The notes under the pieces are model-generated. The model was not told where the DNA came from. It searched no databases and saw only the letters and a list, made by a program, of their open reading frames with translations. A stretch of DNA of 64,000 nucleotides from a virus. A program made the translations under genes and the position numbers. Below, one piece after another: positions 26,286 through 32,272 of this stretch (positions are counted from its first letter, which is position 1; every line of letters begins with the position of its first letter). The stretch lies in the IMG/VR virus record IMGVR_UViG_3300024502_000010, positions 140,830 to 204,829 of that record, one strand, 5' to 3'.

Positions 26286-27309
26286 GATGACCACCAAACA
26301 TATAACGCATTCCGTTCAGGATTTTTGCTCCAAATGATCCGAGATTGCGTGAGTTAAATCTTTCAAATAGTGCCGTAGTAATAACAGGAGCGGGAACCCC
26401 CAAGTCCACAGCGGCAGAAACAGTCCAACGACCCTCACCGCTATCGGATACTCCTCCAGAGAAGCGTTTAAGGCTACCATCCCTGCGTAGCACATCAGCA
26501 GTAAGATCGAGTAACCAACTACCAACCACGCTACCGCGACGCCATAACTCAGCCACCTCAGCAACATCAATGTCGTAACAATAACTTTCTGGGTCTGCCA
26601 TAGGAGCAACTTCAGCATCTCCTTCTTTGACATACTGTGCTCCGTTATTTGCGTTCTTTAAGATATTAAATCCTTCAGCATATGCCTGCATCATTCCATA
26701 TTCAATTCCATTGTGAACCATCTTCACAAAATGTCCAGCACCAGGACCACCACAATGTAACCAACCAAACTCAGCAGAAGTTACATCCGAGTCATACTGA
26801 GTCCTGGGGGCAGCGTTGATTCCTGGGGCAAGGGCATCAAAAATCCTCGCACAAGTGGCGACCGCAGTATTTCCGCCACCAACCATAAGACAGTATCCAC
26901 GATCCAAACCATAAACACCGCCGCTAGTACCACAATCAATATATTGGATACCAAGTTTTGCCAGACGCTCTGCTCTTTTCCGACTGTCTTTAAAATTGCT
27001 ATTGCCATGATCAATAATAATATCTCCTTCACCACAATATCGTAGTAACTCATTGATCGTTTCCTCTACTGTTTCGGATGGAACAACCATTTGAAAAATA
27101 CCTGGTTGTTGTCTACCGTTTTTATTTTGTTTAACTACTTTAACAAGGCTTTCAATATCAGTCGTAATTCCATTAACAAATCCCTTTTCAAAAGCTTCGT
27201 TTGCTTTCTCATAATTTCTTCTATATCCCCAAACCTCTATACCCGATTTCATCATGCGGCGAGACATACCTTCGCCCATTCTTCCTAAACCGATTAATCC
27301 TACTTTCAT
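26275..27309 (-). CDS. gnd: 6-phosphogluconate dehydrogenase (decarboxylating, short form)
   Basis: This 344-residue enzyme makes ribulose 5-phosphate and NADPH in the pentose phosphate pathway. Rossmann motif GLIGLGRMGEGMSRRM, substrate motifs DHGNSNFKDS, IDCGTSGGVYG, and HCGGPGAGHFVKMVHNGIEYGMMQ with the catalytic Lys. The length fits the shorter NAD/NADP bacterial family used in cyanophages, where it feeds nucleotide synthesis. Start ATG 27309 overlaps the micro-gene stop. Confidence 0.94.
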   Translation of the reverse strand: MKVGLIGLGRMGEGMSRRMMKSGIEVWGYRRNYEKANEAFEKGFVNGITTDIESLVKVVKQNKNGRQQPGIFQMVVPSETVEETINELLRYCGEGDIIIDHGNSNFKDSRKRAERLAKLGIQYIDCGTSGGVYGLDRGYCLMVGGGNTAVATCARIFDALAPGINAAPRTQYDSDVTSAEFGWLHCGGPGAGHFVKMVHNGIEYGMMQAYAEGFNILKNANNGAQYVKEGDAEVAPMADPESYCYDIDVAEVAELWRRGSVVGSWLLDLTADVLRRDGSLKRFSGGVSDSGEGRWTVSAAVDLGVPAPVITTALFERFNSRNLGSFGAKILNGMRYMFGGHHVR

Positions 27310-27401
27310 AAAACCTCTGGATATGCGTGCGTAAGTCCCCAATATATAAAAAGTCCAATTGAACCAAACAAAGTCATTGAAGTGAATATTAACCTAATCA
27401 T
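27306..27401 (-). CDS. 31-aa membrane micro-protein upstream of gnd
   Basis: ATG 27401 lies in the end of the 96-aa gene (8-base overlap) and the TGA overlaps the gnd ATG. The peptide is one predicted helix (LIFTSMTLFGSIGLFIYWG) with a short tail. Overlap at both ends supports coding and coupling to gnd. Confidence 0.5.
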   Translation of the reverse strand: MIRLIFTSMTLFGSIGLFIYWGLTHAYPEVL

Positions 27402-27684
27402 CTTCTTCGTCCTCATAGGTAGATGGTTCTTCAAAGAGTTCATCCATTTTTTGTTGTATAATTCTTTGTTGCAGTTCTTGCAAGTCTTCTTCGGTGAATT
27501 TAACCACTAGTAAAGGATCTCCTGCTTTAACGTCGTTTAATTCTGGATGTTTTACTTTTGGACTTTTAGAATACCCATGATGAGCATTCATAATCATCCA
27601 ACCCTGCACGAACATTGTAAGTGCAATCACCACAAGAACAAACCAAGGAACCAAGAAAATCAGTTCAGAGTGATTTTGAGCCAT
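27394..27684 (-). CDS. Membrane-anchored hypothetical protein (96 aa)
   Basis: One N-terminal transmembrane helix (LIFLVPWFVLVVIALTMFVQGWMIM) is followed by a cytoplasmic-looking tail that ends in an acidic cluster (EDEEDD). Family not recognised. It overlaps the next membrane protein gene by 25 bases. Confidence 0.68.
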   Translation of the reverse strand: MAQNHSELIFLVPWFVLVVIALTMFVQGWMIMNAHHGYSKSPKVKHPELNDVKAGDPLLVVKFTEEDLQELQQRIIQQKMDELFEEPSTYEDEEDD

Positions 27685-27863
27685 GGAAGCAACGGAGGAA
27701 TTACCCCTACAAGTCTCAAAAGTCCTTCAGCAAATAAAGCAAGAACCACCCAACCGACGCACATACTAATGATAGAAGCATTACGGTTGTGTCGTCGTAT
27801 TGCTGCATCGATCATCTCCTGAACTTCAGAACGTGTAATAAATTCGTCTTGTTCGTGCATCAT
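27660..27863 (-). CDS. Tail-anchored hypothetical protein (67 aa)
   Basis: The N-terminal half is an amphipathic helix (RSEVQEMIDAAIRRHNRNA), and the C-terminal half a transmembrane segment (ISMCVGWVVLALFAEGLLRLVGVI). The ATG overlaps the previous stop (ATGATG/TGA). Family unknown. Confidence 0.65.
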   Translation of the reverse strand: MMHEQDEFITRSEVQEMIDAAIRRHNRNASIISMCVGWVVLALFAEGLLRLVGVIPPLLPWLKITLN

Positions 27864-28009
27864 TTCTCGTCTCCAAGAAACTTTGCGAGAGGATCTTTTC
27901 GGGTTTTTAAAATCTCACATGCTCGATAATAAAACATATTATTAGTGTTGCCAGAGGCTTCAAAAGTTGCCTTGATCTTCACCCAATTATCATAGGTGTG
28001 CTGATCCAT
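27860..28009 (-). CDS. 49-aa soluble hypothetical protein
   Basis: ATG 28009 to TGA 27860, too short for standard ORF cut-offs. It encodes a basic helical protein (YDNWVKIKATFEASG, YYRACEILKTRKDPLAKFLGDEK). Its stop overlaps the ATG of the next gene, and AT-rich promoter-like sequence (TTGACT, TATAAT) lies just upstream at 28030-28070, though the spacing (21) is not ideal. Confidence 0.55.
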   Translation of the reverse strand: MDQHTYDNWVKIKATFEASGNTNNMFYYRACEILKTRKDPLAKFLGDEK

Positions 28010-28124
28010 AGGTTTGTCCCTGTGATACTATTATATACTAATCACAGACATTTCAAAGTCAATTTTTTGTGTTCATATCGTAACACTGTTGAAGAAAATA
28101 TTAAATTTGTAACTTAACTTAAAA

Positions 28125-28209
28125 CGGAAAGGGTGGGATTCGAACCCACGGATGCTTTCACATCGCTAGTTTTCAAGACTAGAGCCTTCAACCACTCGAC
28201 CACCTTTCC
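28125..28209 (-). tRNA. tRNA-Ser (TGA)
   Basis: Acceptor GGAAAGG/CCTTTCC, class II variable arm, anticodon stem CTAGT/ACTAG with loop CTTGAAA (TGA), T stem GTGGG/CCCAC with loop TTCGAAT, discriminator G. 85 bases. Confidence 0.92.
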
Positions 28210-28214
28210 AGTGG

Positions 28215-28231
28215 GAGGTTCAACGAACCTC
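28215..28231 (-). repeat. Hairpin over a stop codon, before tRNA-Ser
   Basis: The perfect 7-bp stem GAGGTTC/GAACCTC with a 3-base loop contains the stop of the 28220 gene. With no T-tract, it may be an RNase processing signal between the mRNA and tRNA-Ser. Confidence 0.5.
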
Positions 28232-28471
28232 AAAATCCAAACGCTTTACTTTGCGTTGGCGTCTTGCCTCTTGCCAGGCAATATCTTGTGAAGTCAGAAC
28301 ATTTGATTTTTGTTCTTTCTGAATAGAGTTTAACATAACAATACGAGATAAGTCAAGTGCTGAAATCTTATCTCCACGAATTGTTGCCATATTAGGACAA
28401 CCACAGGTCACTGTTTTTGAATGATGTCCTGTTATTTCTCTATTACAATCTTTGCATCTTATTGAAATCAT
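28220..28471 (-). CDS. Small zinc-ribbon-like hypothetical protein
   Basis: The 83-residue protein starts MISIRCKDCNREITGHHSKTVTCGCPN, with CxxC and CxC pairs that could bind zinc. The C-terminal half is helical and basic. No family recognised. The stop lies in a hairpin before tRNA-Ser. Confidence 0.6.
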   Translation of the reverse strand: MISIRCKDCNREITGHHSKTVTCGCPNMATIRGDKISALDLSRIVMLNSIQKEQKSNVLTSQDIAWQEARRQRKVKRLDFEVR

Positions 28472-28486
28472 TATTCTTCATCCTAA

Positions 28487-28921
28487 TCATTGCAGGTGTG
28501 CTCTCAACTGCCAAACAAACTTACCATGAGATTCCATCAAATCTTGAACTAAATTTGCTGTAGCATATGACTTTTGATTTTCAGACTCTTCCGAAATTTC
28601 TCCCATCAATTCACAAAACTTGGTATTGTTATCAAGAAGTTCTTGAAGCATTTCTTTTGCTCCGGTTGAACTTGCTGCCTCTTTGATTTGAGTTACCTCA
28701 AGCATTCTTGAGAGAGAACTGAGAGGTTTTACATTCAGATAACGCATATGTTCTGAGAGACGATCAATCTCTTCAAACATAGTCTCATACTGACCACCAA
28801 AGAGTTGATGTAGTTGAGTGAAATCTTCACCTACAACATTCCAGTGAAATGCCCAAGTTTTATGGAATAAAACAAAAAGCGATGACTGTGCATCACTCAA
28901 GAGTTTATAAAGTTTTTCCAT
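28487..28921 (-). CDS. dps: Dps/ferritin-like protein
   Basis: The 144-residue four-helix protein has the Dps layout: FHKTWAFHWNVVGEDFTQLHQLFGGQYETMFEEIDRLSEHMRYL, with the His, Asp and Glu ferroxidase positions, and a C-terminal KSYATANLVQDLMESHGKFVWQLRAHL helix. Dps proteins oxidise Fe(II) with peroxide and some coat DNA. The start at 28921 is preceded by a late-promoter-like CATAAATA at 28938-28945, suggesting late expression. Confidence 0.85.
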   Translation of the reverse strand: MEKLYKLLSDAQSSLFVLFHKTWAFHWNVVGEDFTQLHQLFGGQYETMFEEIDRLSEHMRYLNVKPLSSLSRMLEVTQIKEAASSTGAKEMLQELLDNNTKFCELMGEISEESENQKSYATANLVQDLMESHGKFVWQLRAHLQ

Positions 28922-28937
28922 TATACTCTTTTTGAAA

Positions 28938-28945
28938 TATTTATG
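28938..28945 (-). promoter_or_regulatory. Late-promoter variant CATAAATA before dps
   Basis: CATAAATA (7/8 match to TATAAATA) lies 17 bases before the dps ATG. Confidence 0.45.
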
Positions 28946-28972
28946 CAAATGGGAGCAGAGGGATTCATTTTT

Positions 28973-29509
28973 TTACTTATTCATACAAAACTTAGGATGT
29001 TGCTTGTCCTTACTGTAACGTCCACCGTTACTCTTTTGGGGTGGTAAAGTTTTTTGTGCGTGGCAGTTGGGACAGACCACTTGTAGATTTTCAGGGGCGT
29101 GGTTGAAAGGGTCGTCGTCTATGTGGTCCACCTCAAGGCAGGTTCGTCCGGTATGAATGTTTGTTCCAGACCAACCACAAAGGGAACACTTACCCCCACT
29201 CGCTTCTAATAAGTAAGCACGAACACCGCTGGGAACATAACCCTGCCCTGTATGGTTCAGTTCTCCTACTTTCCACTTATCTATTGTCCATTGTCTCTTG
29301 GCTGCAGCACTACACTTGTTAGAACAGAACTTGCCAGTAGAACTCTTTTTCTTATAGTCAAACTCTACACTGCAGTAATTACAGATGGCGGTGTCCCAAC
29401 CAGTTCTTTTCCTCTTAGGAGACTTCTTATTATTATAGGTTACAGAACACGAACGGGAGCAGAACTTAGGTTTATCGTTCTCACACCCGCAGTTTAAACA
29501 AGTAGTCAT
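28973..29509 (-). CDS. HNH endonuclease with zinc-finger N-terminus
   Basis: The 178-residue protein has two or three Cys-rich finger blocks (CLNCGCENDKPKFCSRSC, CNYCSVEFDYKKKSSTGKFC, CSLCGWSG), then the HNH core LEVDHIDDDPFNHAPENLQVVCPNCHAQKT. This is the architecture of free-standing phage homing endonucleases. It is preceded by a late promoter in the loop of a hairpin (29518-29552). Confidence 0.9.
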   Translation of the reverse strand: MTTCLNCGCENDKPKFCSRSCSVTYNNKKSPKRKRTGWDTAICNYCSVEFDYKKKSSTGKFCSNKCSAAAKRQWTIDKWKVGELNHTGQGYVPSGVRAYLLEASGGKCSLCGWSGTNIHTGRTCLEVDHIDDDPFNHAPENLQVVCPNCHAQKTLPPQKSNGGRYSKDKQHPKFCMNK

Positions 29510-29517
29510 AATAGAAC

Positions 29518-29552
29518 CGAATACCTTTTATTATTTATAACACAAGTATTCG
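29518..29552 (-). promoter_or_regulatory. Late promoter in the loop of an inverted repeat (HNH gene)
   Basis: The exact late promoter TATAAATA (29532-29539) is flanked by CGAATACTT (29544-29552) and AGGTATTCG (29518-29526), which pair over 9 bp with one G-U. The 3' arm ends nine bases before the ATG. Read-through transcripts would fold over the initiation region, while late transcripts would start inside the loop and lack the 5' arm. Confidence 0.65.
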
Positions 29553-29563
29553 TTTTAGTAAAG

Positions 29564-29635
29564 TGCCCGAAGAGGGACTTGAACCCCCAACATTTTCGGT
29601 GTAAACGAAACGCTCTGCCTTTGAGCTATTCGGGC
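29564..29635 (-). tRNA. tRNA-Val (TAC)
   Basis: Acceptor GCCCGAA/TTCGGGC, anticodon stem TTTCG/CGAAA with loop TTTACAC, T arm with loop TTCAAGT, discriminator A. 72 bases. Confidence 0.92.
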
Positions 29636-29638
29636 AAG

Positions 29639-29711
29639 CTCCCATCGTAGGTACTGCCCCTACCAATCTCTGATTAACAGTCAGGCCCGTTCGCTTGCTC
29701 GGTCGATGGGA
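29639..29711 (-). tRNA. tRNA-Asn (GTT), unusual T-loop
   Basis: Acceptor TCCCATC/GATGGGA, D stem CCG/CGG, anticodon loop CTGTTAA (GTT), T stem GTAGG/CCTAC but T-loop GGCAGTA instead of the normal TTCRANY. Discriminator G. The T-loop departure makes function less certain. Confidence 0.72.
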
Positions 29712-29716
29712 ATAAA

Positions 29717-29785
29717 GGAAGTTACTGGACTTACACCAGTTCAAAGGGCATTGTCTGCTTGTCTCGATTCTTTGACTTAACTTCC
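29717..29785 (-). other. tRNA-like molecule without a recognisable anticodon arm
   Basis: The 69-base element has a perfect acceptor-like stem GGAAGTT/AACTTCC, a D-like stem GTC/GAC and a T-like arm ACTGG/CCAGT with loop TGTAAGT, but the middle (AAGCAGACAATGCCCTTTGA) cannot form a standard anticodon arm. It sits between tRNA-Asn and tRNA-Gly. It may be a decayed tRNA or a stable RNA. Confidence 0.5.
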
Positions 29786-29825
29786 TTTGGCGTCTTTCTA
29801 TGCTATCTGCATAACGACTACCAAG

Positions 29826-29897
29826 AGCGAAAGACGAGATTCGAACTCGCAACAACCTGCTTGGAAGGCAGGGACTCTACCGTTGAGTTACTTTCGC
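29826..29897 (-). tRNA. tRNA-Gly (TCC)
   Basis: Acceptor GCGAAAG/CTTTCGC, anticodon stem CCTGC/GCAGG with loop CTTCCAA, T arm GCGAG/CTCGT with loop TTCGAAT, discriminator T. 72 bases. Confidence 0.92.
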
Positions 29898-29906
29898 AAT
29901 GAGACA

Positions 29907-29935
29907 ATCATAAACTATTTAAGTTTGATTGTCAA
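29907..29935 (-). promoter_or_regulatory. Sigma70 promoter inside the tRNA array
   Basis: TTGACA (29930-29935), 17 bases, TATGAT (29907-29912), starting one base after tRNA-Leu. Drives tRNA-Gly, the tRNA-like element, tRNA-Asn and tRNA-Val. Confidence 0.75.
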
Positions 29936-29936
29936 G

Positions 29937-30019
29937 TGCTCCAGAGAAGATTTGAACTTCCACGCTTTTTAAGGCGGCGGATTCTAAGTCCGCTGTGTCT
30001 ACCGTTCCACCACTGAAGC
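29937..30019 (-). tRNA. tRNA-Leu (TAG)
   Basis: Acceptor GCTTCAG/CTGGAGC (one G-T), class II variable arm, anticodon stem GCGGA/TCCGC with loop CTTAGAA (TAG), T-loop TTCAAAT, discriminator A. 83 bases. Confidence 0.9.
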
Positions 30020-30023
30020 AGAT

Positions 30024-30100
30024 GGAGTAAGCGTAATATACCTCATAAGGATATAACAGAGGCTTACCCTCTATCACTTTTATGTATGGAGATAAACTCC
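30024..30100 (-). ncRNA. Structured 77-base element between tRNA-Leu and tRNA-Arg
   Basis: The ends pair as GGAGT/ACTCC; inside is a hairpin AGAGG-GTAAG-CCTCT, whose loop can also pair with GCTTAC near the 3' end, and a hairpin ATATCC/GG(T)ATAT. It is tRNA-sized but does not fold as a tRNA. T4's tRNA cluster also encodes two stable RNAs of unknown function, so an analogue is possible. Confidence 0.4.
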
Positions 30101-30102
30101 AA

Positions 30103-30175
30103 CAGGCACAGAGGGACTCGAACCCCCAATCGTCATCTTAGAAGGATGTTGCATTATCCATTATGCTATGTGCCC
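30103..30175 (-). tRNA. tRNA-Arg (TCT)
   Basis: Acceptor GGGCACA/TGTGCCT (G1-T72), D arm TAGC...GATAATGC, anticodon stem CATC/GATG with loop CTTCTAA, T-loop TTCGAGT, discriminator G. 73 bases. Confidence 0.9.
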
Positions 30176-30180
30176 ATAAA

Positions 30181-30225
30181 GTAGGTTCCTATCGCCGCCA
30201 TTCCTGAACCTACCGAAGGGGAATG
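30181..30225 (-). ncRNA. Predicted H-type pseudoknot RNA in the tRNA array
   Basis: In minus-strand order: CATTCC (30225-30220), GTAGGTTC (30213-30206), GGAATG (30204-30199), GAACCTAC (30188-30181). Stem 1 is CATTCC/GGAATG (6 bp), stem 2 GTAGGTTC/GAACCTAC (8 bp), and the order a-b-a'-b' makes an H-type pseudoknot with loops of 6, 1 and 10 bases. It lies between a sigma70 promoter and tRNA-Arg. Confidence 0.5.
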
Positions 30226-30250
30226 CCGCAGTTGATTTCTCAACTCTTAT

Positions 30251-30279
30251 ATTGTACCAGTTGTTTGGAAACTGGTCAA
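30251..30279 (-). promoter_or_regulatory. Sigma70 promoter with palindromic spacer, after tRNA-Ile
   Basis: TTGACC (30274-30279), 17 bases, TACAAT (30251-30256). The spacer holds the inverted repeat CCAGTT/AACTGG. It starts one base after the tRNA-Ile 3' end and would transcribe the pseudoknot and tRNA-Arg. Confidence 0.7.
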
Positions 30280-30280
30280 G

Positions 30281-30352
30281 TGGGAAATGGTGGATTTGAA
30301 CCACCGACCTCTGCGTTATCAGCACATTGCTCTACCACTGAGCTAATCTCCC
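30281..30352 (-). tRNA. tRNA-Ile (GAT)
   Basis: Acceptor GGGAGAT/ATTTCCC (one mismatch-like G-T), D arm TAGCTCAGTGGTAGAGCA, anticodon loop CTGATAA (GAT), T stem GGTGG/CCACC with loop TTCAAAT, discriminator A. 72 bases. Confidence 0.88.
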
Positions 30353-30355
30353 TGG

Positions 30356-30444
30356 CGGAAGTGGTTGGATTCGAACCAACGGATGCACTTAGGTACATCG
30401 GCGGATTAGCAATCCACTGCATTAGACCTCTCTGCCACACTTCC
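30356..30444 (-). tRNA. tRNA-Ser (GCT)
   Basis: Acceptor GGAAGTG/CACTTCC, class II variable arm, anticodon stem GTGGA/TCCGC with loop TTGCTAA (GCT), T stem GTTGG/CCAAC, discriminator G. 89 bases. Confidence 0.92.
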
Positions 30445-30446
30445 AA

Positions 30447-30518
30447 TAGTCCCTACGGGAATCGAACCCGTGTCTACACCGTGAAAGGGTGGTGTCCTAA
30501 CCGCTAGACGAAGGGACC
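30447..30518 (-). tRNA. tRNA-Glu (TTC)
   Basis: Acceptor GGTCCCT/AGGGACT (G1-T72), T8, anticodon stem CACC/GGTG with loop CTTTCAC (TTC), T stem ACGGG/CCCGT with loop TTCGATT, discriminator A. 72 bases. Confidence 0.9.
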
Positions 30519-30521
30519 AGG

Positions 30522-30603
30522 TGGGCAGGGAGGGATTTGAACCCCCGTAGGCAGAGCCAGCGGATTTACAGTCCGCCTCCATTAACCACTCGGACACCTA
30601 CCC
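30522..30603 (-). tRNA. tRNA-Tyr (GTA)
   Basis: Acceptor GGGTAGG/CCTGCCC (one G-T), class II variable arm, anticodon stem GCGGA/TCCGC with loop CTGTAAA, T-loop TTCAAAT, discriminator A. First tRNA of the main array. 82 bases. Confidence 0.92.
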
Positions 30604-30612
30604 GACTTTTCT

Positions 30613-30642
30613 ATTATATAGGTTCTTTGGGGCAACTGTCAA
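30613..30642 (-). promoter_or_regulatory. Sigma70 promoter of the main tRNA array
   Basis: TTGACA (30637-30642), 18 bases, TATAAT (30613-30618), inside the last codons of the lipoprotein gene. Predicted start about three bases before tRNA-Tyr. Confidence 0.8.
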
Positions 30643-31018
30643 CCCATGGAGCGCATAGTCTCATCTCCCCACCAAGTAATCGTTGAGCCTCAGAGTTATC
30701 TGGAGCTTTCTCAATCAACCTGGGCAAAGGTACTCTAGGTGGATCTGAGTCTCTTGTCAAGTCCTCATAATCACGAATTGCTTTATCCACATCACGCTCA
30801 ACTCTCCTACCAACCACAGCAGGGTCCTGAAGCAGCACATCGTTGATTACGGTGCCTGGGAACAGAGATCTCTGAACCTCGTCTAGAAGGTCCCAGAGGC
30901 GCTCCTGAGGCGCTCCTGTGCATTGGGAGAGGGTTGCTACGATACCACTGAGTATGACGCTTATAAGGATTATCTGCTTCTTATCAGGTTTCTTCTTTCC
31001 GAAGTTAAAATTGAACAT
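30614..31018 (-). CDS. Putative lipoprotein / membrane-anchored protein
   Basis: The 134-residue protein has a basic N-terminus (FGKKKPDKKQ), a hydrophobic stretch (IILISVILSGIVATLSQC) ending in a lipobox-like LSQC, and a hydrophilic domain with four further Cys/Pro-rich positions near the end. Lipid attachment at Cys33 is plausible but not certain. It lies next to a basic late protein; a role in lysis (spanin-like) is speculation. Family not recognised. Confidence 0.6.
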   Translation of the reverse strand: MFNFNFGKKKPDKKQIILISVILSGIVATLSQCTGAPQERLWDLLDEVQRSLFPGTVINDVLLQDPAVVGRRVERDVDKAIRDYEDLTRDSDPPRVPLPRLIEKAPDNSEAQRLLGGEMRLCAPWVDSCPKEPI

Positions 31019-31049
31019 AAAAAAAGAGGAGTAGCAACCGCTCTCCTCT
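31019..31049 (-). terminator. Intrinsic terminator after the basic 400-aa protein gene
   Basis: Stem AGAGGAG/CTCCTCT with an 11-base loop and a T-tract on the minus strand, immediately before the ATG of the lipoprotein gene. A late-promoter variant AATAAATA lies just upstream of the hairpin (31049-31056). Confidence 0.7.
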
Positions 31050-31054
31050 ATTTA

Positions 31055-32257
31055 TTATTTTTGTCTAGCTCTTTGAAGGGCTCTCATAAGAGCACCAGAT
31101 CTAGTCGTTGATTTTTCAGTATTACTAGAATTTTTTTCACGATTTTCTCTACTTGGAATTACTCTCCTATTATCAGAAGAATCACCCGGATGAATTGCTT
31201 GAAATCTTGATTTTGTTGTTTCACTTCTTCTATTTGGTTGTGCTTGAATATGATCTACATCATGCTTTTGCCCTGTTTCCTGAGACTTACTTTTTGCCTC
31301 ATCTCTTTGAGACTTTTTCCTTCCCCTTTCAATTCTTAATGCTCTATTCGCATTTTTTTTACAATCACCCGGATGCAAATTTCTTTTACAATGATCTTCC
31401 AACTCTTTATGACTAATCGCTTTTAGATTTTCTTTTCTCCTTTCATCTTGGTCTTTTCTTTTTTCTTTGGATTCTAGTCCCCAATATGGAGTTTCTGCAG
31501 TTTGTCTATTTTTTAATCTATAAGCATTTGGATTTTCTTGTGATTGTCGAATTTTCTCAGCATCTTCTCTAGAACGGATTCTAGTATATTTTCTTGCTTC
31601 TAAAATAATATAACACTCATATATAAACTCACTAAAAGTTTTTCCATTAAAGGAATCACTCAACTTCGCCATCTGAACACCAGTCTTGGGATTTCTTTCT
31701 CCCATTCCTAGTTTCTTATAAATTCTACCTCTTTGTTCTGCACCTTCCTCACCACTTCTACTCTTTTTACCCTTAGACTTAGCAGAATCAATAGCAGTAG
31801 GAGTATTTGTAGCAACTCCTTTCTTTGACTTCATAGTATCTTTTACGCCTTTGAGAGCACCAACAAATTGTCTTGCTCTTTGTCCGGGATCTTTTACTTT
31901 AGATTTTGGAGAACCAACAGTGATATCATGAACTGGAGAATCTTTCTTAGCACCAGTTTTACCAAACTGTTTTTTTAATTCTTTACTCTGTGGCTTATCA
32001 CCCTCTCTATGTTGCTTTCTTGCAGTATGAGCAGCATAATCTCCAGGAGACTTATGAGTTCTTACCCAAACAGGAACATCTTTTCCACTCTTTTCTACTT
32101 TTGGATCTTGAATGGGACCTTTTTTCCTAAACCCCGCACGAGAAACATCTTTTCTCGCGGCACCTTCTGATCCACGCATATTCATAGTTCCGGAAGGTCT
32201 AACTTTTTTCCCTACCATCAAAGTCCTTTCATCAAGGATTTCTTCTTGAAACTGCAT
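31055..32257 (-). CDS. Very basic, low-complexity protein (400 aa), possible HNH-like tail
   Basis: It is rich in Lys, Arg, Ser and Gln over its whole length, with few hydrophobic segments. An internal block KTFSEFIYECYIILEA (about residue 205) resembles the MKTFxEFxxE N-terminus of other proteins here. The last third has CKRNLHPGDCKKNANRAL and KHDVDHIQAQPN...IHPGDSSDNRRVI, which resembles an HNH nuclease core (DH...N). A DNA-associated virion protein or nuclease are both possible. Late-type promoter upstream. Confidence 0.6.
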   Translation of the reverse strand: MQFQEEILDERTLMVGKKVRPSGTMNMRGSEGAARKDVSRAGFRKKGPIQDPKVEKSGKDVPVWVRTHKSPGDYAAHTARKQHREGDKPQSKELKKQFGKTGAKKDSPVHDITVGSPKSKVKDPGQRARQFVGALKGVKDTMKSKKGVATNTPTAIDSAKSKGKKSRSGEEGAEQRGRIYKKLGMGERNPKTGVQMAKLSDSFNGKTFSEFIYECYIILEARKYTRIRSREDAEKIRQSQENPNAYRLKNRQTAETPYWGLESKEKRKDQDERRKENLKAISHKELEDHCKRNLHPGDCKKNANRALRIERGRKKSQRDEAKSKSQETGQKHDVDHIQAQPNRRSETTKSRFQAIHPGDSSDNRRVIPSRENREKNSSNTEKSTTRSGALMRALQRARQK

Positions 32258-32272
32258 CTTTATAAGTACTTT

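Noticed and set aside
28030-28070. Sigma70 promoter before the 49-aa gene
   Set aside because: TTGACT and TATAAT are present but 21 bases apart; spacing too long to list as a promoter.
30024-30100. Additional tRNA gene
   Set aside because: The ends pair over only 5 bp, and no anticodon or T arm can be placed; listed as structured RNA instead.
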